Shown: piece after piece, positions 19,559 through 28,012 of the stretch
Layout of the letters: each line of letters starts with the position of its first letter
How positions within the stretch are numbered: the first letter of the stretch is position 1
Assembly: GCF_027571385.1 (NCBI RefSeq)
Contig: NZ_CP085636.1
Coordinates: 558,001 to 622,000 of the forward strand
Reading direction: 5' to 3'
DNA: 64,000 nucleotides
Origin: Shewanella sp. MTB7
Lineage (GTDB): Bacteria > Pseudomonadota > Gammaproteobacteria > Enterobacterales > Shewanellaceae
Made by a program: the position numbers and the translations under genes
Notes under the pieces: model-generated
Told to the model about the DNA's origin: nothing
What the model saw: the letters and a program-made list of their open reading frames with translations, nothing else
Database searches by the model: none

Positions 19559-20170
19559 ATGAAAAAAGCATTACTGATTGCTCTAGCCCTATTAATGGCG
19601 CCGATGGCAGCAGTCGCTGTCGATTACAAAGAGGGCGTGCATTACACTGTGATCAATGACGGTCCCGCAACGGCTAAACCTGAAATTACAGAGTTTTTCT
19701 CGTTTTATTGTGGTCACTGCTTTAACTTCTCTAAAGTACAAGTTCCTCAAATAAAAGCGAATTTACCAGAAGGTGTGGTGTTTAAACAGAATCATGTTGA
19801 GTTTATAGGTCGAGAGATGGGGACTGAAATGTCACGTGCTTTTGCTGTCGCTCACCAGCTGAAAGTTGATGAGAAGATTGAAAAAGCGATTTTTAGTGCA
19901 ATTCATGAGAAGAAACAGCATTTCACTAATCGTGATGATGTTCGTAATATATTTATTGATAATGGCGTCGATGGTAAAGATTTCGATGCTGCAGCGAATT
20001 CATTTATGGTGAGTGCTCAAATGTCACAGATGAAGCGTGCGACTGAAAATGCACAAATTTCAGGTGTGCCAGCACTTGTAGTTAACGGTAAGTACCGTGT
20101 AGAAACTGGGGCTATTAAGTCTTATGACGAACTACTTGATATCGCTTATTACTTAACAAGTAAAAAGTAA
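19559..20170 (+). CDS. dsbA: Periplasmic thiol:disulfide oxidoreductase DsbA
   Basis: A 203-residue thioredoxin-fold protein with a signal peptide cleaved near residue 21 (AVA/VDYKEG). The active site is FFSFYCGHCFNF, so the redox dipeptide is Gly-His rather than the Pro-His of E. coli DsbA. The cis-proline loop is SGVPALVVNGKY. It introduces disulfides into exported proteins and would be reoxidised by DsbB, which is not in this window. I chose the ATG at 19559 with an AAGGA site; the frame stays open 20 codons further upstream but adds only a non-signal extension. A terminator follows. Confidence 0.95.
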   Translation: MKKALLIALALLMAPMAAVAVDYKEGVHYTVINDGPATAKPEITEFFSFYCGHCFNFSKVQVPQIKANLPEGVVFKQNHVEFIGREMGTEMSRAFAVAHQLKVDEKIEKAIFSAIHEKKQHFTNRDDVRNIFIDNGVDGKDFDAAANSFMVSAQMSQMKRATENAQISGVPALVVNGKYRVETGAIKSYDELLDIAYYLTSKK

Positions 20171-20193
20171 GCACAAGTTATTGCTAGTTGATT

Positions 20194-20219
20194 AAAGGAG
20201 CCTAACGGCTCCTTTTTTG
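20194..20219 (+). terminator. Terminator after dsbA
   Basis: AAAGGAGCC and GGCTCCTTT pair around a TAAC loop, with a T run at the end. Confidence 0.93.
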
Positions 20220-20489
20220 TACATGGATGTACTTATCCCTGATCGCAGGGATAGCGATTGAAGGGATTTGTGTTTGGATGTACTTATCCCTGATCGCAGG
20301 GCACCTTAAATGCTCCCTGCATTTATTGGCATTTCTTACATCCATGTAGGTCAAAGCGATAAAAGGGATTTGTGTCAGGCTTCTCGTGATCAAGAATTAT
20401 GCAGATTGCCAAGGGCCTATGATGTTCCCGACATCATTACGGCATTTCCTACTTCCACGTCGATCAAGGCAACAAATCTGCGTTGTGTC
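20219..20489. repeat. Degenerate intergenic repeat cluster
   Basis: A 26-bp perfect direct repeat occurs at 20225-20250 and 20276-20301. A related 21-bp element occurs at 20253-20273 and 20355-20375. A longer, roughly 48-bp unit starting GCATTTC occurs at 20329 and, diverged, at 20442. TACATGGATGTA near 20220 and TACATCCATGTA near 20338 are inverted copies. No frame across it looks coding. It resembles dispersed, REP-like intergenic repeats. Confidence 0.7.
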
Positions 20490-20590
20490 TGGTGTCTATT
20501 CAGCAATCTGCGTGACATCAGGAGATTTTGAGCAGAAAGTTACGTCGCTTAGAATTCAGGTATCGACTTAATTAGTTGTTTAAAAGACAT

Positions 20591-20662
20591 AAAAAAACCG
20601 TATTTCCTGGTCGCAAGAAATACGGCTGTTGAACCATACGGCTCAGTTTTACCCTGAGTAAC
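20591..20662 (-). ncRNA. Candidate small RNA, about 72 nt
   Basis: On the minus strand a near-consensus promoter is followed by a short region with a 5' hairpin (CTCAG/CTGAG, 7-base loop). A classic terminator comes next: a 9-bp stem CCGTATTTC/GAAATACGG, 10-base loop, then seven T. No minus-strand gene lies upstream for this terminator to serve, so a stand-alone transcript is the simplest reading. It does not resemble Spot 42 or RyhB as I know them. The start is placed about seven bases after the -10. Confidence 0.5.
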
Positions 20663-20668
20663 AAAGCT

Positions 20669-20697
20669 AACATAGCAGGGTGTCAATTTATTGGCAA
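20669..20697 (-). promoter_or_regulatory. Promoter of the candidate small RNA
   Basis: TTGCCA (20692-20697) and TATGTT (20669-20674) on the minus strand are spaced by exactly 17 bases, matching 5/6 and 4/6 of the sigma-70 boxes. Confidence 0.5.
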
Positions 20698-20878
20698 GTG
20701 CCAGTTTAAGATTCTTTGTTATCGCTGAGTTTGATAGGTAAAAAATGGGTGTTCGATAAGATTGGTTTCAAATGCTTACAATTATAAATATTCTTTAATG
20801 CAACTATGACCAAAAGTACCTGTCAAATTCTGCAGTATTATCCATAATTAATAACAAAGTCGGTAATAGGAGGCCAAT

Positions 20879-21091
20879 GTGAGAGTTTTTCCTGTCTATG
20901 CACCTAAGCTTATTGTCAAGCATGCACGTATATTCTTATCTGGAGTGATCTGGGTTAAAGATTTGGGGCGATTAGAGTTTGATAAAGGGAGGTTTTTATT
21001 GCCAAGAAAAAGCTTACCAGAGGTAAAGCTGGTGGTACTTGAGTTAAATGAATTGATTGAGACTCAAAGTAGCGAAGCGAAGATAGCGTAA
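20879..21091 (+). CDS. DUF1107 family small protein
   Basis: A 70-residue basic protein. The pattern Y.P..I.KHAR.F..G.IWVK..GRLEFD.GR.LLP matches the DUF1107 family of gammaproteobacteria as I remember it. The start is a GTG with a perfect AGGAGG five bases upstream. The overlapping ATG two bases before it is out of frame and reads into a stop at once. No function is known. It converges on zapB 28 bases away. Confidence 0.78.
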   Translation: MRVFPVYAPKLIVKHARIFLSGVIWVKDLGRLEFDKGRFLLPRKSLPEVKLVVLELNELIETQSSEAKIA

Positions 21092-21119
21092 ATCTTCGCA
21101 TTCGTACCATACTGAATTT

Positions 21120-21323
21120 TTAGTTCACTTCATCATTGAGCAAGCCAACGAGTCCGGTCACTTTTTCATTCCAAGAGTTGAGATCTTGACTTAATTGCTG
21201 GTTTTGCTCAGTCAGGCTGGTGCTCTTTTGTTTCTCTTCTTCAAGCTCCATTTTTAGTAGCTCGATAGTTTCAAGTGCTGCCTGGATTTTAGTCTCCAGT
21301 TTGGACAGTAGTTCAAGGCTCAT
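21120..21323 (-). CDS. zapB: Cell division protein ZapB
   Basis: A 67-residue protein that is almost wholly coiled coil. It begins [14 protein letters not shown], runs through repeated Leu/Gln heptads and ends in a short tail, matching ZapB in length and start. ZapB bundles at mid-cell, links ZapA-bound FtsZ to MatP and helps place the divisome. The ATG has an AGGA site. Confidence 0.9.
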   Translation of the reverse strand: MSLELLSKLETKIQAALETIELLKMELEEEKQKSTSLTEQNQQLSQDLNSWNEKVTGLVGLLNDEVN

Positions 21324-21589
21324 GGGAGTCCTAGTAGTTTCTGGATGGTAGAGTGATTCTATCAGGGCAAGTACAGTAGTGAACAGTTAATTATGCTGAG
21401 TGATCAAAAAAATATCGATAATTTAGCTAAGATTGTATTTTTTTTATAATTGTTATTAAGTCGTTAGTATTCTTCTCTTTATCTTCCAATAAATCTCACC
21501 ATTATAGCCCTATTCTAGTTCCAACTTTTCTTTATATGAATGTTTGACGGCCTATCACAGGTCTCTTAATAAAAGATAAAGGAGCCGTC

Positions 21590-22357
21590 ATGGGGTTTTC
21601 AATTTTATTATTTATTATTTTTTCTGGTTATGTTCAGGCTGAGCAGTCATTAATTGACTTTAAAAAGCAGAGTACAAGTATTCAGCCCTATATTGTCGAA
21701 CTGTACACTTCACAGGGGTGCAGTAGTTGTCCACCCGCTGAGAGTTGGCTTTCAGGTTTTACTGAGCGTGACACATTATGGCAGGATTACTTCCCCTTGG
21801 CCTTCCATGTTACTTATTGGGACTACATAGGTTGGAATGATCCTTTCGGTCAGCAAGGTTTCAGTCAACGCCAATACGATCACCTTAATTTAAAAAATAC
21901 AGCTCAAGTTTATACTCCACAATTTATCATCAATGGAGAGGAATGGCGTGGATGGTTTGCTCGAGATCTACTGCTTGGTTTTAATAGGCAAGAGCAAAAG
22001 GTCGGTATTTTAGATGTCATGATTAAAGATGAAATATTAAAGGTAACATTCTCTGGTACGGATACTGACAAAAGCGATAAGTTGGAGCTGCATTTAGCTT
22101 TAGTCGGATCAGAGATGAGTACTTATGTTAGGCTTGGAGAAAATCGTAATTCACGTTTGCTGCATAATTTTACAGTGCTGAATCATCAGGTATTTGAATC
22201 AAGTGTCATCTCATCCCATTGGCCAGAAGTGACCTTTAATGGGATCTTAGAGGACGTTAATGCTAAGAAAGGTAACCCTGAACGCTTGGCATTGGTTGTC
22301 TGGATAGAGCGTAATGGTAAAGCGATTCAAGCAGTGGGAGATTGGTTAGTGAAGTAA
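21590..22357 (+). CDS. DUF1223 family secreted thioredoxin-like protein
   Basis: A 255-residue protein with a short signal peptide (FIIFSGYVQA/EQ) and a good AAGGAG site. The mature protein begins with a thioredoxin-like core, VELYTSQGCSSCPPAESWL. A CSSC pair sits where redox cysteines are expected, and HVTYWDYIGWNDPFG is the family hallmark. It is likely a periplasmic oxidoreductase or chaperone of unknown partner. A bidirectional terminator separates it from the convergent barrel gene. Confidence 0.85.
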   Translation: MGFSILLFIIFSGYVQAEQSLIDFKKQSTSIQPYIVELYTSQGCSSCPPAESWLSGFTERDTLWQDYFPLAFHVTYWDYIGWNDPFGQQGFSQRQYDHLNLKNTAQVYTPQFIINGEEWRGWFARDLLLGFNRQEQKVGILDVMIKDEILKVTFSGTDTDKSDKLELHLALVGSEMSTYVRLGENRNSRLLHNFTVLNHQVFESSVISSHWPEVTFNGILEDVNAKKGNPERLALVVWIERNGKAIQAVGDWLVK

Positions 22358-22382
22358 AGAGTTAGATCATTGATGGATATAC

Positions 22383-22406
22383 AAAAGCCCCTTGCGGGGC
22401 TTTTTT
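22383..22406. terminator. Bidirectional terminator
   Basis: AAAAGCCCC and GGGGCTTTT pair around TTGC, with A and T runs on each side. It serves the DUF1223 gene and the convergent barrel gene. Confidence 0.92.
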
Positions 22407-22422
22407 CTACAACTGTTTTTTC

Positions 22423-23049
22423 TTAGAAACGGTAGTCAACACCAAGGTATAACTGTTGGCTGTCGTTGAGCGAATTATTAACCGTCACATTGGTGATACC
22501 ACCCATACCTTGAGTGATGCTGTACTGATTTGTCTCATTAAGATCTTGCTTAAGGTAGCGGTAACCTATCTCTGTACTTAAGTTATCGTTTATCTTATAC
22601 ATCAGACCCGTTTGACCACCCCAAACGAAGTTATTGCTTGAGCTGATTTGGTCTGTACTTGGGCTTGTGTGATTTACACCTGCACTTGCACCGATGAACC
22701 AGTTTAGTTTATTAGAAGCGCCTAATCCTACTAGATAGTCATATGACATTAAGACACTTTGCTGTTTTGAATAATCATCAGAGTTATATGAGTAAGTACT
22801 ATAAATACGGTTGTTATCATTTAAGTAAGCACCTACGCGTACTTCATATACCGCATTCTTGTCATCATTTTTCCAGTAATCAGTTTGCGCATTATATGCC
22901 GGGTCAAGAATATCAGCTGCTGTTGATGAAGACTTATAGGTGTTTTGCTGAGCACCAACGGTACCACCGACAAACCAATCTGCTGCCATTGTTGGAGCTG
23001 CAATGGCGGTTGCTAAAACGGCGACTAGTGCTAAAGATTGCTTTTTCAT
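22423..23049 (-). CDS. Outer-membrane beta-barrel protein (OmpW/Opa-like porin fold)
   Basis: A 208-residue protein with a signal peptide (MKKQSLALVA... APTMA/ADW). It continues with eight or so amphipathic strands and ends with ...QLYLGVDYRF, the C-terminal aromatic signal for BAM-dependent insertion. Its size suggests an 8-stranded barrel of the OmpA-like transmembrane type. No plug or periplasmic domain is present. The ligand is unknown. Confidence 0.82.
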   Translation of the reverse strand: MKKQSLALVAVLATAIAAPTMAADWFVGGTVGAQQNTYKSSSTAADILDPAYNAQTDYWKNDDKNAVYEVRVGAYLNDNNRIYSTYSYNSDDYSKQQSVLMSYDYLVGLGASNKLNWFIGASAGVNHTSPSTDQISSSNNFVWGGQTGLMYKINDNLSTEIGYRYLKQDLNETNQYSITQGMGGITNVTVNNSLNDSQQLYLGVDYRF

Positions 23050-23456
23050 AATTGACTCTCACTCTCTGAATAATAAGGTGTTTGTTTCGTTGAGTGCATA
23101 GTAGATGTGATTTGCTGAACAACAACTGAACCGTCGTTTAGTACAAGTGTTTGTATCAAATAGATGTTAACCGCTGCTCTTTTTGTTGCGCGATTGGGGT
23201 TATTGGTGTCTTTGTGTTGTTGATCTGTTTTCTTTTTTGTTTGAGTTATTATTTGTCTTAATTAATTTTATAGCCAATTTTTTTATGTTGTTTACTTTTA
23301 TCTGTAATGTTTTTCTAGTTTTATTTCATGTGCTTGACATCAAATATACCTTCATTCATCCTTATGTGCTTTCATTCAATATAGACAACAGATCCAGTCT
23401 GTTTAACGCCACTTCTATCTGCTTTATATACACTATCAATTAGGTTCATTATTAAT
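23050..23456. other. T-rich intergenic region, no gene seen
   Basis: This divergent spacer lies between two outer-membrane protein genes. It is very T-rich on the plus strand. An open frame at 23183-23443 is merely a product of that composition (runs of Phe, Leu, Val), with no ribosome-binding site. A TTGACA at about 23334 lacks a matching -10. Confidence 0.6.
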
Positions 23457-24347
23457 ATGCAAAAAGTTTGTATTCGTTTCTCTCTACTATTCACCTTGGT
23501 GTTGAGTGGTTCGCTTAATGCTATAGAACGTGAGAGAGTCGTCGGTGAAAAATACAATAGAACTTTTCCTATCTGGGCGCAGGAGGCTATCGACCTAGGT
23601 CACGAATTACCTAAACCTTATGGCTTCTCTTTGAACTACATGAATATGGATCAGCCTTTGGTTGTAGATTCCGTCAGTTTCTCAGGTTTAGGCACTTTGG
23701 ATGAGATGCTCAGTATTAAGGGGAGTGAGGCAGTACAAGACTCAGAAACCTTGACCTTGAGAGGCGATGTTTGGGTGCTACCATTTTTGAATCTCTATGG
23801 CGTGATTGGCCATACCAAAGGCAGCAGTGTGGCAAATGTCCAGCTAGAGGCTGATTGGTCTTCACTGTTACCGCCTTGGATGTGCACTGTAAATCCGTGT
23901 AATGCCACCAGTGATCCTTTCGGTTTTGTGTTGGACTTTAAAGGCACGACCTACGGTGTAGGTGGCACAATCGTCGGTGGTATCGGCAATTGGTTCGCGT
24001 TACTTGATGTCAACTATACCAATACCAACTTGAACATCCTAGATGGTGAGATCAGCAGTATTGTTGTGTCTCCTCGCGCGGGCTATCGAACAAGCTACAA
24101 CAAGCATGATATTCAAATCTGGATCGGCACTATGTATCAAAACGTAGAGCAGACGTTTAGTGGCAACATGCGGGACATCGGTTTTCCTCTTGGCGATGCT
24201 AAGTTTGAAGTTAACCAACACCTTGAAGATAAATGGAACGGTTTGCTGGGAAGTCAGGTTGGATTGACTAAGAACATTGATTTACTGGTGGAATTTGGCA
24301 TTGGGACGCGTAGTAGCTTCATGATGAGCTTAGGCTACCGTTTTTAA
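23457..24347 (+). CDS. Outer-membrane beta-barrel protein of unknown function
   Basis: A 296-residue protein with a signal peptide ending near residue 22 (LSGSLNA/IE), glycine-rich barrel strands and the C-terminal signature MMSLGYRF. Two cysteines nine codons apart (PPWMCTVNPCNA) probably form a loop disulfide. I cannot place it in a named family. It lies upstream of the DUF4056 lipoprotein and a BamA/TamA-type barrel gene in the same direction, but with gaps over 100 bases before the first of these, so operon membership is open. Confidence 0.75.
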   Translation: MQKVCIRFSLLFTLVLSGSLNAIERERVVGEKYNRTFPIWAQEAIDLGHELPKPYGFSLNYMNMDQPLVVDSVSFSGLGTLDEMLSIKGSEAVQDSETLTLRGDVWVLPFLNLYGVIGHTKGSSVANVQLEADWSSLLPPWMCTVNPCNATSDPFGFVLDFKGTTYGVGGTIVGGIGNWFALLDVNYTNTNLNILDGEISSIVVSPRAGYRTSYNKHDIQIWIGTMYQNVEQTFSGNMRDIGFPLGDAKFEVNQHLEDKWNGLLGSQVGLTKNIDLLVEFGIGTRSSFMMSLGYRF

Positions 24348-24482
24348 TCGTTAAAAGACTTCGGCGATGGGTATGCGCTCTATCAACAGATGCTATTGAT
24401 TAGCAGTTGTGCCACAAGGTGTACATGGGATCAGCCACAACTGGACCGAAATGGTCAGTTAAACCATTAAGGCATTTGTACA

Positions 24483-25772
24483 ATGATGAATCGTCGGATC
24501 TCACTGTATAGCTTGATTGCATTCATTAGCGCTATGTTCGTTAGTGCTTGTAGCAGTGACTGGCAAGTGCGGGCATTACCGAGTGAACTTGCGATAGAGA
24601 CAGCACTAGATAACGACCCAGATCTCAATCTGTTACATGGGTTAGAGCTACAAGAATTGCCCTTGTTGCAGATGCCTGAAGCTGTCCGCCCTTGTTGTGC
24701 TTTTGGCAATGCGCAAAAGGTAAAAATTGGTTCAGTACAAGTGCCTTTTTTTCGATATGCCAATACGCTAGCGGTGGATAACGTTGGTCCACACGCCTAT
24801 GAGGCTGGGGCTTTTAGCTTTCAAAAAGGAGCCCCCGATGGCCGTCGAGGCACGGAAAATAATGGTCAGATGTACACGCTTCGAGGAGGCTTTATTGACT
24901 TGGCACATGTGCGTGATACGGCCGATAATGCCATTGCGCTTTTTTACCGTATTTACCCAAAACTAGGCCAGGAACAAGTCATTGCTCTTCCAGAGGAGAT
25001 TGGCCCAAGAACTATTAAATTAAGCGAATTTGATAGTTCACAATTAAACGGTCGACAACGCTGGGAAGTCGCTGCCGCTATGGCGGTGAGGTTGGCGTAT
25101 TTTATGGCCGAGGCCCATGAAATTGCGCAGTGGCATGGCTATCGTAGTTGGGCGCCATGGTCTGAAACCGTTTCAGCTTACTCTCCAGAAGATCTCTACT
25201 CCAATATGTTAGGAGCTAAGATAGCTTTGGCTTTGTTAAACAATAATTTAGCGATGAGCACCGAGCTGTATAACCAACATATGAGTCAATGGCTGGCGGC
25301 AAGTTTACACTGGTTAATGCCCGTTACTATTGAGCAAACCAATGCCTTGTTTGATGTGGTTGATGGTCATTGGTGGGATTCGAAGCAAGCACTGCCGAAT
25401 AAGTTTATGCTGCTAAAACGTCATTATGAGTTGGGCGACAAGCAGTCACCGTTCTTAGTTCCAGAAACCTTAGCTCAGTCCCACATCAAGTGGACTGAAG
25501 TCGAAGCTCTCTATCAACAAACCCATCAAGCACATCACTTATCTATAAGTCGCACGATTCATGGGATTGATATTGATGCGGTTGCTGAGCAAAAGCTCGT
25601 TGTTGCCGATAAATTTAAGGATTCGTTTAAGCATATTCCAATTGAACTTTGGCGGAGTGGCTTTACTCAAGTCGACTTCTATCAAATTAGTCAATATAAC
25701 CAGGAGCAAGATAATCTTGAGTTACAGCAGCATCAACAAACCACTGATATGGCTAAGTCACAGGAAAAATGA
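24483..25772 (+). CDS. DUF4056 family lipoprotein
   Basis: A 429-residue protein with lipobox VSAC near residue 22. The blocks RPCCAFG, then VPFF, then GGFIDLAHVRDTAD and the helix with AEAHEIAQWHGYRSW match DUF4056. The conserved His and Glu residues in these blocks look like a metal-dependent active site, but no reaction is known. The next gene starts 16 bases after its stop, which suggests an operon and a shared outer-membrane function. Confidence 0.82.
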   Translation: MMNRRISLYSLIAFISAMFVSACSSDWQVRALPSELAIETALDNDPDLNLLHGLELQELPLLQMPEAVRPCCAFGNAQKVKIGSVQVPFFRYANTLAVDNVGPHAYEAGAFSFQKGAPDGRRGTENNGQMYTLRGGFIDLAHVRDTADNAIALFYRIYPKLGQEQVIALPEEIGPRTIKLSEFDSSQLNGRQRWEVAAAMAVRLAYFMAEAHEIAQWHGYRSWAPWSETVSAYSPEDLYSNMLGAKIALALLNNNLAMSTELYNQHMSQWLAASLHWLMPVTIEQTNALFDVVDGHWWDSKQALPNKFMLLKRHYELGDKQSPFLVPETLAQSHIKWTEVEALYQQTHQAHHLSISRTIHGIDIDAVAEQKLVVADKFKDSFKHIPIELWRSGFTQVDFYQISQYNQEQDNLELQQHQQTTDMAKSQEK

Positions 25773-25788
25773 TAAAGCCAATTTATTG

Positions 25789-27018
25789 ATGAAAACTTTC
25801 CTCTCAACGTTGACAATAATCTGGGCTAGTTTATCGACGCCTGTATTCGCTGTGGAAAACACGCCTATTGTTAATGATATTCACGCTCTCGCGTCGATAA
25901 TACCAAGTGTAGTGCCGGAGTCTGTTCAAAGTGAACCAACTCTTGTTCCAGAATCAGAAGGTTGGATCGAAGACTTTTTGCAAGCATTGGGTGCGGATGG
26001 TGAATTCAATCCAGATAAGTTGATCGATTTTAGTTATTTGCCTGGACCTTTTTACAATCCAGAGATGGATTTAGGTGTTGGTATCTCGGCGGTGGGTTTG
26101 TATCAATATGATCCTAAGGATGAGATGAGCCAACTCTCTTCTTTAGTGATCAATGGGCTGGCTTCAACCAATGGAGCGCTGGGGGTTACCATCGCAAACA
26201 AGACCTTTATCAATCAAGATGAGCAGCGCTTCTATCTCAACGCTGAAATTTTTGATGCGCCAGATGTATTCTACGGTGTGGGCTATGACAATAACTATGA
26301 TGAAGTTAATAAAGTTGAGTTTAATCAGCGGATCGTGTCGATCAACCCCAAGTTTTTACAACGTATGAGTGCCACCAGTTTTGTTGGTGTTGGCGTTGAT
26401 TATAGCTATGCTGATGCGAGTAAAGTCGACCGGTTAGATTCCAGAGTTGATACTGATATTCTTAATGAAAGTTCGCGCAGTGTTGGCGTTAACGTGTTGC
26501 TTAGTCACGACAGTCGAGACAATGTCTTAAACCCACAGTCTGGGCGAATACTCGAAATTGATGCGGCATTTTATCGACAATATCTGGGCAGTAAAACCGA
26601 CTTTGATGTGTATAACGCCTTATATAGTGAATACATGAAAACGGGCCGTGGCGAAGATATTTTAGCCTGGCAAGTGCGTGGTCGATTCACTTCAGGTGAT
26701 CTACCTTGGGATCAGCTTTCTAAAGCTGGTGGCGGTGATCGACTACGAGGCTATACCTCGGGACGTTATCGTGACAAACAGATGCTGATGACGCAAGTGG
26801 AGTACAGGCTCAATCTTACTGGGCGTCACGGTATGGTTTTTTGGGCTGGAGTTGGAGCGATAGCCAACGATATCAGTAAATTTGACGCTAGGAAAGTCTT
26901 ACCTAACGCTGGAGTGGGTTACAGATTTGAGGTTAAACCTCGGGTTAACTTAAGGCTGGATATGGCATTTGGCGATGGGGATTCTGGCTTCTACTTTAAC
27001 GTTAATGAAGCATTTTAA
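25789..27018 (+). CDS. BamA/TamA-family (Omp85) barrel protein without POTRA domains
   Basis: A 409-residue protein with a signal peptide (WASLSTPVFA/VE). After a short linker, residues about 85-409 form an Omp85-type barrel with GGGDRLRGYTSGRYRDK, which carries the conserved RG(Y/F) loop motif. No POTRA domain is present, unlike BamA. I chose the ATG at 25789, where the signal peptide begins; the frame is open further upstream but overlaps the DUF4056 gene. It probably works with that lipoprotein. The substrate is unknown. Confidence 0.83.
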   Translation: MKTFLSTLTIIWASLSTPVFAVENTPIVNDIHALASIIPSVVPESVQSEPTLVPESEGWIEDFLQALGADGEFNPDKLIDFSYLPGPFYNPEMDLGVGISAVGLYQYDPKDEMSQLSSLVINGLASTNGALGVTIANKTFINQDEQRFYLNAEIFDAPDVFYGVGYDNNYDEVNKVEFNQRIVSINPKFLQRMSATSFVGVGVDYSYADASKVDRLDSRVDTDILNESSRSVGVNVLLSHDSRDNVLNPQSGRILEIDAAFYRQYLGSKTDFDVYNALYSEYMKTGRGEDILAWQVRGRFTSGDLPWDQLSKAGGGDRLRGYTSGRYRDKQMLMTQVEYRLNLTGRHGMVFWAGVGAIANDISKFDARKVLPNAGVGYRFEVKPRVNLRLDMAFGDGDSGFYFNVNEAF

Positions 27019-27044
27019 TCTGCTGACTGACATGAATAACCCAA

Positions 27045-27070
27045 ATGGGCCCAAGTGAGCCCATTTTTTT
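27045..27070. terminator. Terminator between convergent genes
   Basis: ATGGGC and GCCCAT pair around an 8-base loop, followed by seven T on the plus strand. It is partly symmetrical on the minus strand for the cupin gene. Confidence 0.85.
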
Positions 27071-27092
27071 GCTCTATCGACGTGTGACTTAC

Positions 27093-27833
27093 TTATTTTG
27101 CAAAATAAGCTTCGTTAGTGCCGTATGGGCCTAAGTTTAGGTCACGCTTACGGATTTCATCAACGCGATCAAATGCTTCTTCAGCTACGCGTAGGTTTTT
27201 AACGTCTTTACGCCAGTAGTATTTAAAGCCGTTAAAGTGTGCGTTGTTCGGGTACCAGTACATCACACCTAAGCCTTTGTCAGACACAATAGGTGTGTTG
27301 TGGATCGTAGCACCAGGGATGTAGAAGTACTGGCCAGTGCCAAGCTTCTTGAACTGGTTATCGGCAAGTGTTTGACCTTCACCGTTTACTACGTAGTAGC
27401 ACTCAGGTTGACCATGGAAGTGCGGCGCGTGGTCTGATTTCCCACCGTCAGTGATGCCGATAACCATAGGGCTATCTGAAAGCTCTTTCCAAATATAACC
27501 AACAGGTGATTTTGATTTATCACAGTCTTGAATTTCTAGTACGTTACCGTCATCATCTAATGATTTACAAAATTGCTGATCGGCAGCGATACTGCTGTTT
27601 GATTTAATAGTGCTAAAGTCAATTTCACCCGCTTCCCAAGCTGCGATATACGCTTCAACTTCTGGGTTGCTACACTGCTCAGGCATGGTATTTTGTGGCG
27701 AATATGGTGTGCTGTCATATGGCACTGGCGTCATCTGTTGGTAGGGCAGTTGTGCGTGGTTACACTGTGGACCTTCTGCCATGACTGAAGTCGAAGCTAT
27801 CGCGGCAATCCCAAACATCATTTTTAGTTTCAT
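27093..27833 (-). CDS. Secreted cupin, DMSP-lyase-like (module A)
   Basis: A 246-residue exported cupin (signal peptide ends at SVMA/EGPQ). Motif 1 is His138-x-His140-x3-Glu144-x-Tyr146-x4-Gly and motif 2 is Gly-x5-Pro173-x4-His178. This set, with a Tyr two residues after the Glu, is what DMSP-lyase-like cupins use for metal binding and for the catalytic base. DddY is also periplasmic but much longer, so this is a relative rather than DddY. I infer a lyase that forms an enoate; the substrate is not shown. It has its own promoter region carrying an operator-like dyad shared with the flavoprotein operon at 32351. Confidence 0.72.
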   Translation of the reverse strand: MKLKMMFGIAAIASTSVMAEGPQCNHAQLPYQQMTPVPYDSTPYSPQNTMPEQCSNPEVEAYIAAWEAGEIDFSTIKSNSSIAADQQFCKSLDDDGNVLEIQDCDKSKSPVGYIWKELSDSPMVIGITDGGKSDHAPHFHGQPECYYVVNGEGQTLADNQFKKLGTGQYFYIPGATIHNTPIVSDKGLGVMYWYPNNAHFNGFKYYWRKDVKNLRVAEEAFDRVDEIRKRDLNLGPYGTNEAYFAK

Positions 27834-27971
27834 TACTCTCTTCCTATTAAAATCAAGCCCAGCTTAAAGCTGCCGTATTGTGCTTGTAATTATTTGCATG
27901 AACTAACAATAAAGAGATAATTACGCCGTAAAGTTGAATTGGATCACGCCGCGTTTTTATCAGCAAACTTA

Positions 27972-27991
27972 TTCGTGAACTTGGTCGCGAA
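27972..27991. promoter_or_regulatory. Operator-like dyad upstream of the module A cupin gene
   Basis: TTCGTGA-N6-TCGCGAA is an inverted repeat with 6 of 7 matched positions. The surrounding 35 bases closely match 32447-32466 and its flanks upstream of the module A flavoprotein. It is a candidate site for the TetR regulator at 32697. Confidence 0.6.
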
Positions 27992-28012
27992 TATTCTTTC
28001 CTTTGGTGTATT

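Noticed and set aside
20591..20662. Spot 42 (spf) identity for the sRNA candidate
   Set aside because: The conserved 5' sequence of Spot 42 is absent.
23183..23443. 86-residue open frame on the plus strand
   Set aside because: It is a result of T-rich DNA (Phe, Leu and Val runs), with no ribosome-binding site, in a promoter region between divergent barrel genes.
27093..27833. Naming the cupin DddY
   Set aside because: DddY is about 400 residues. This protein is 246 and shares only the motif set, so only a family-level resemblance is claimed.
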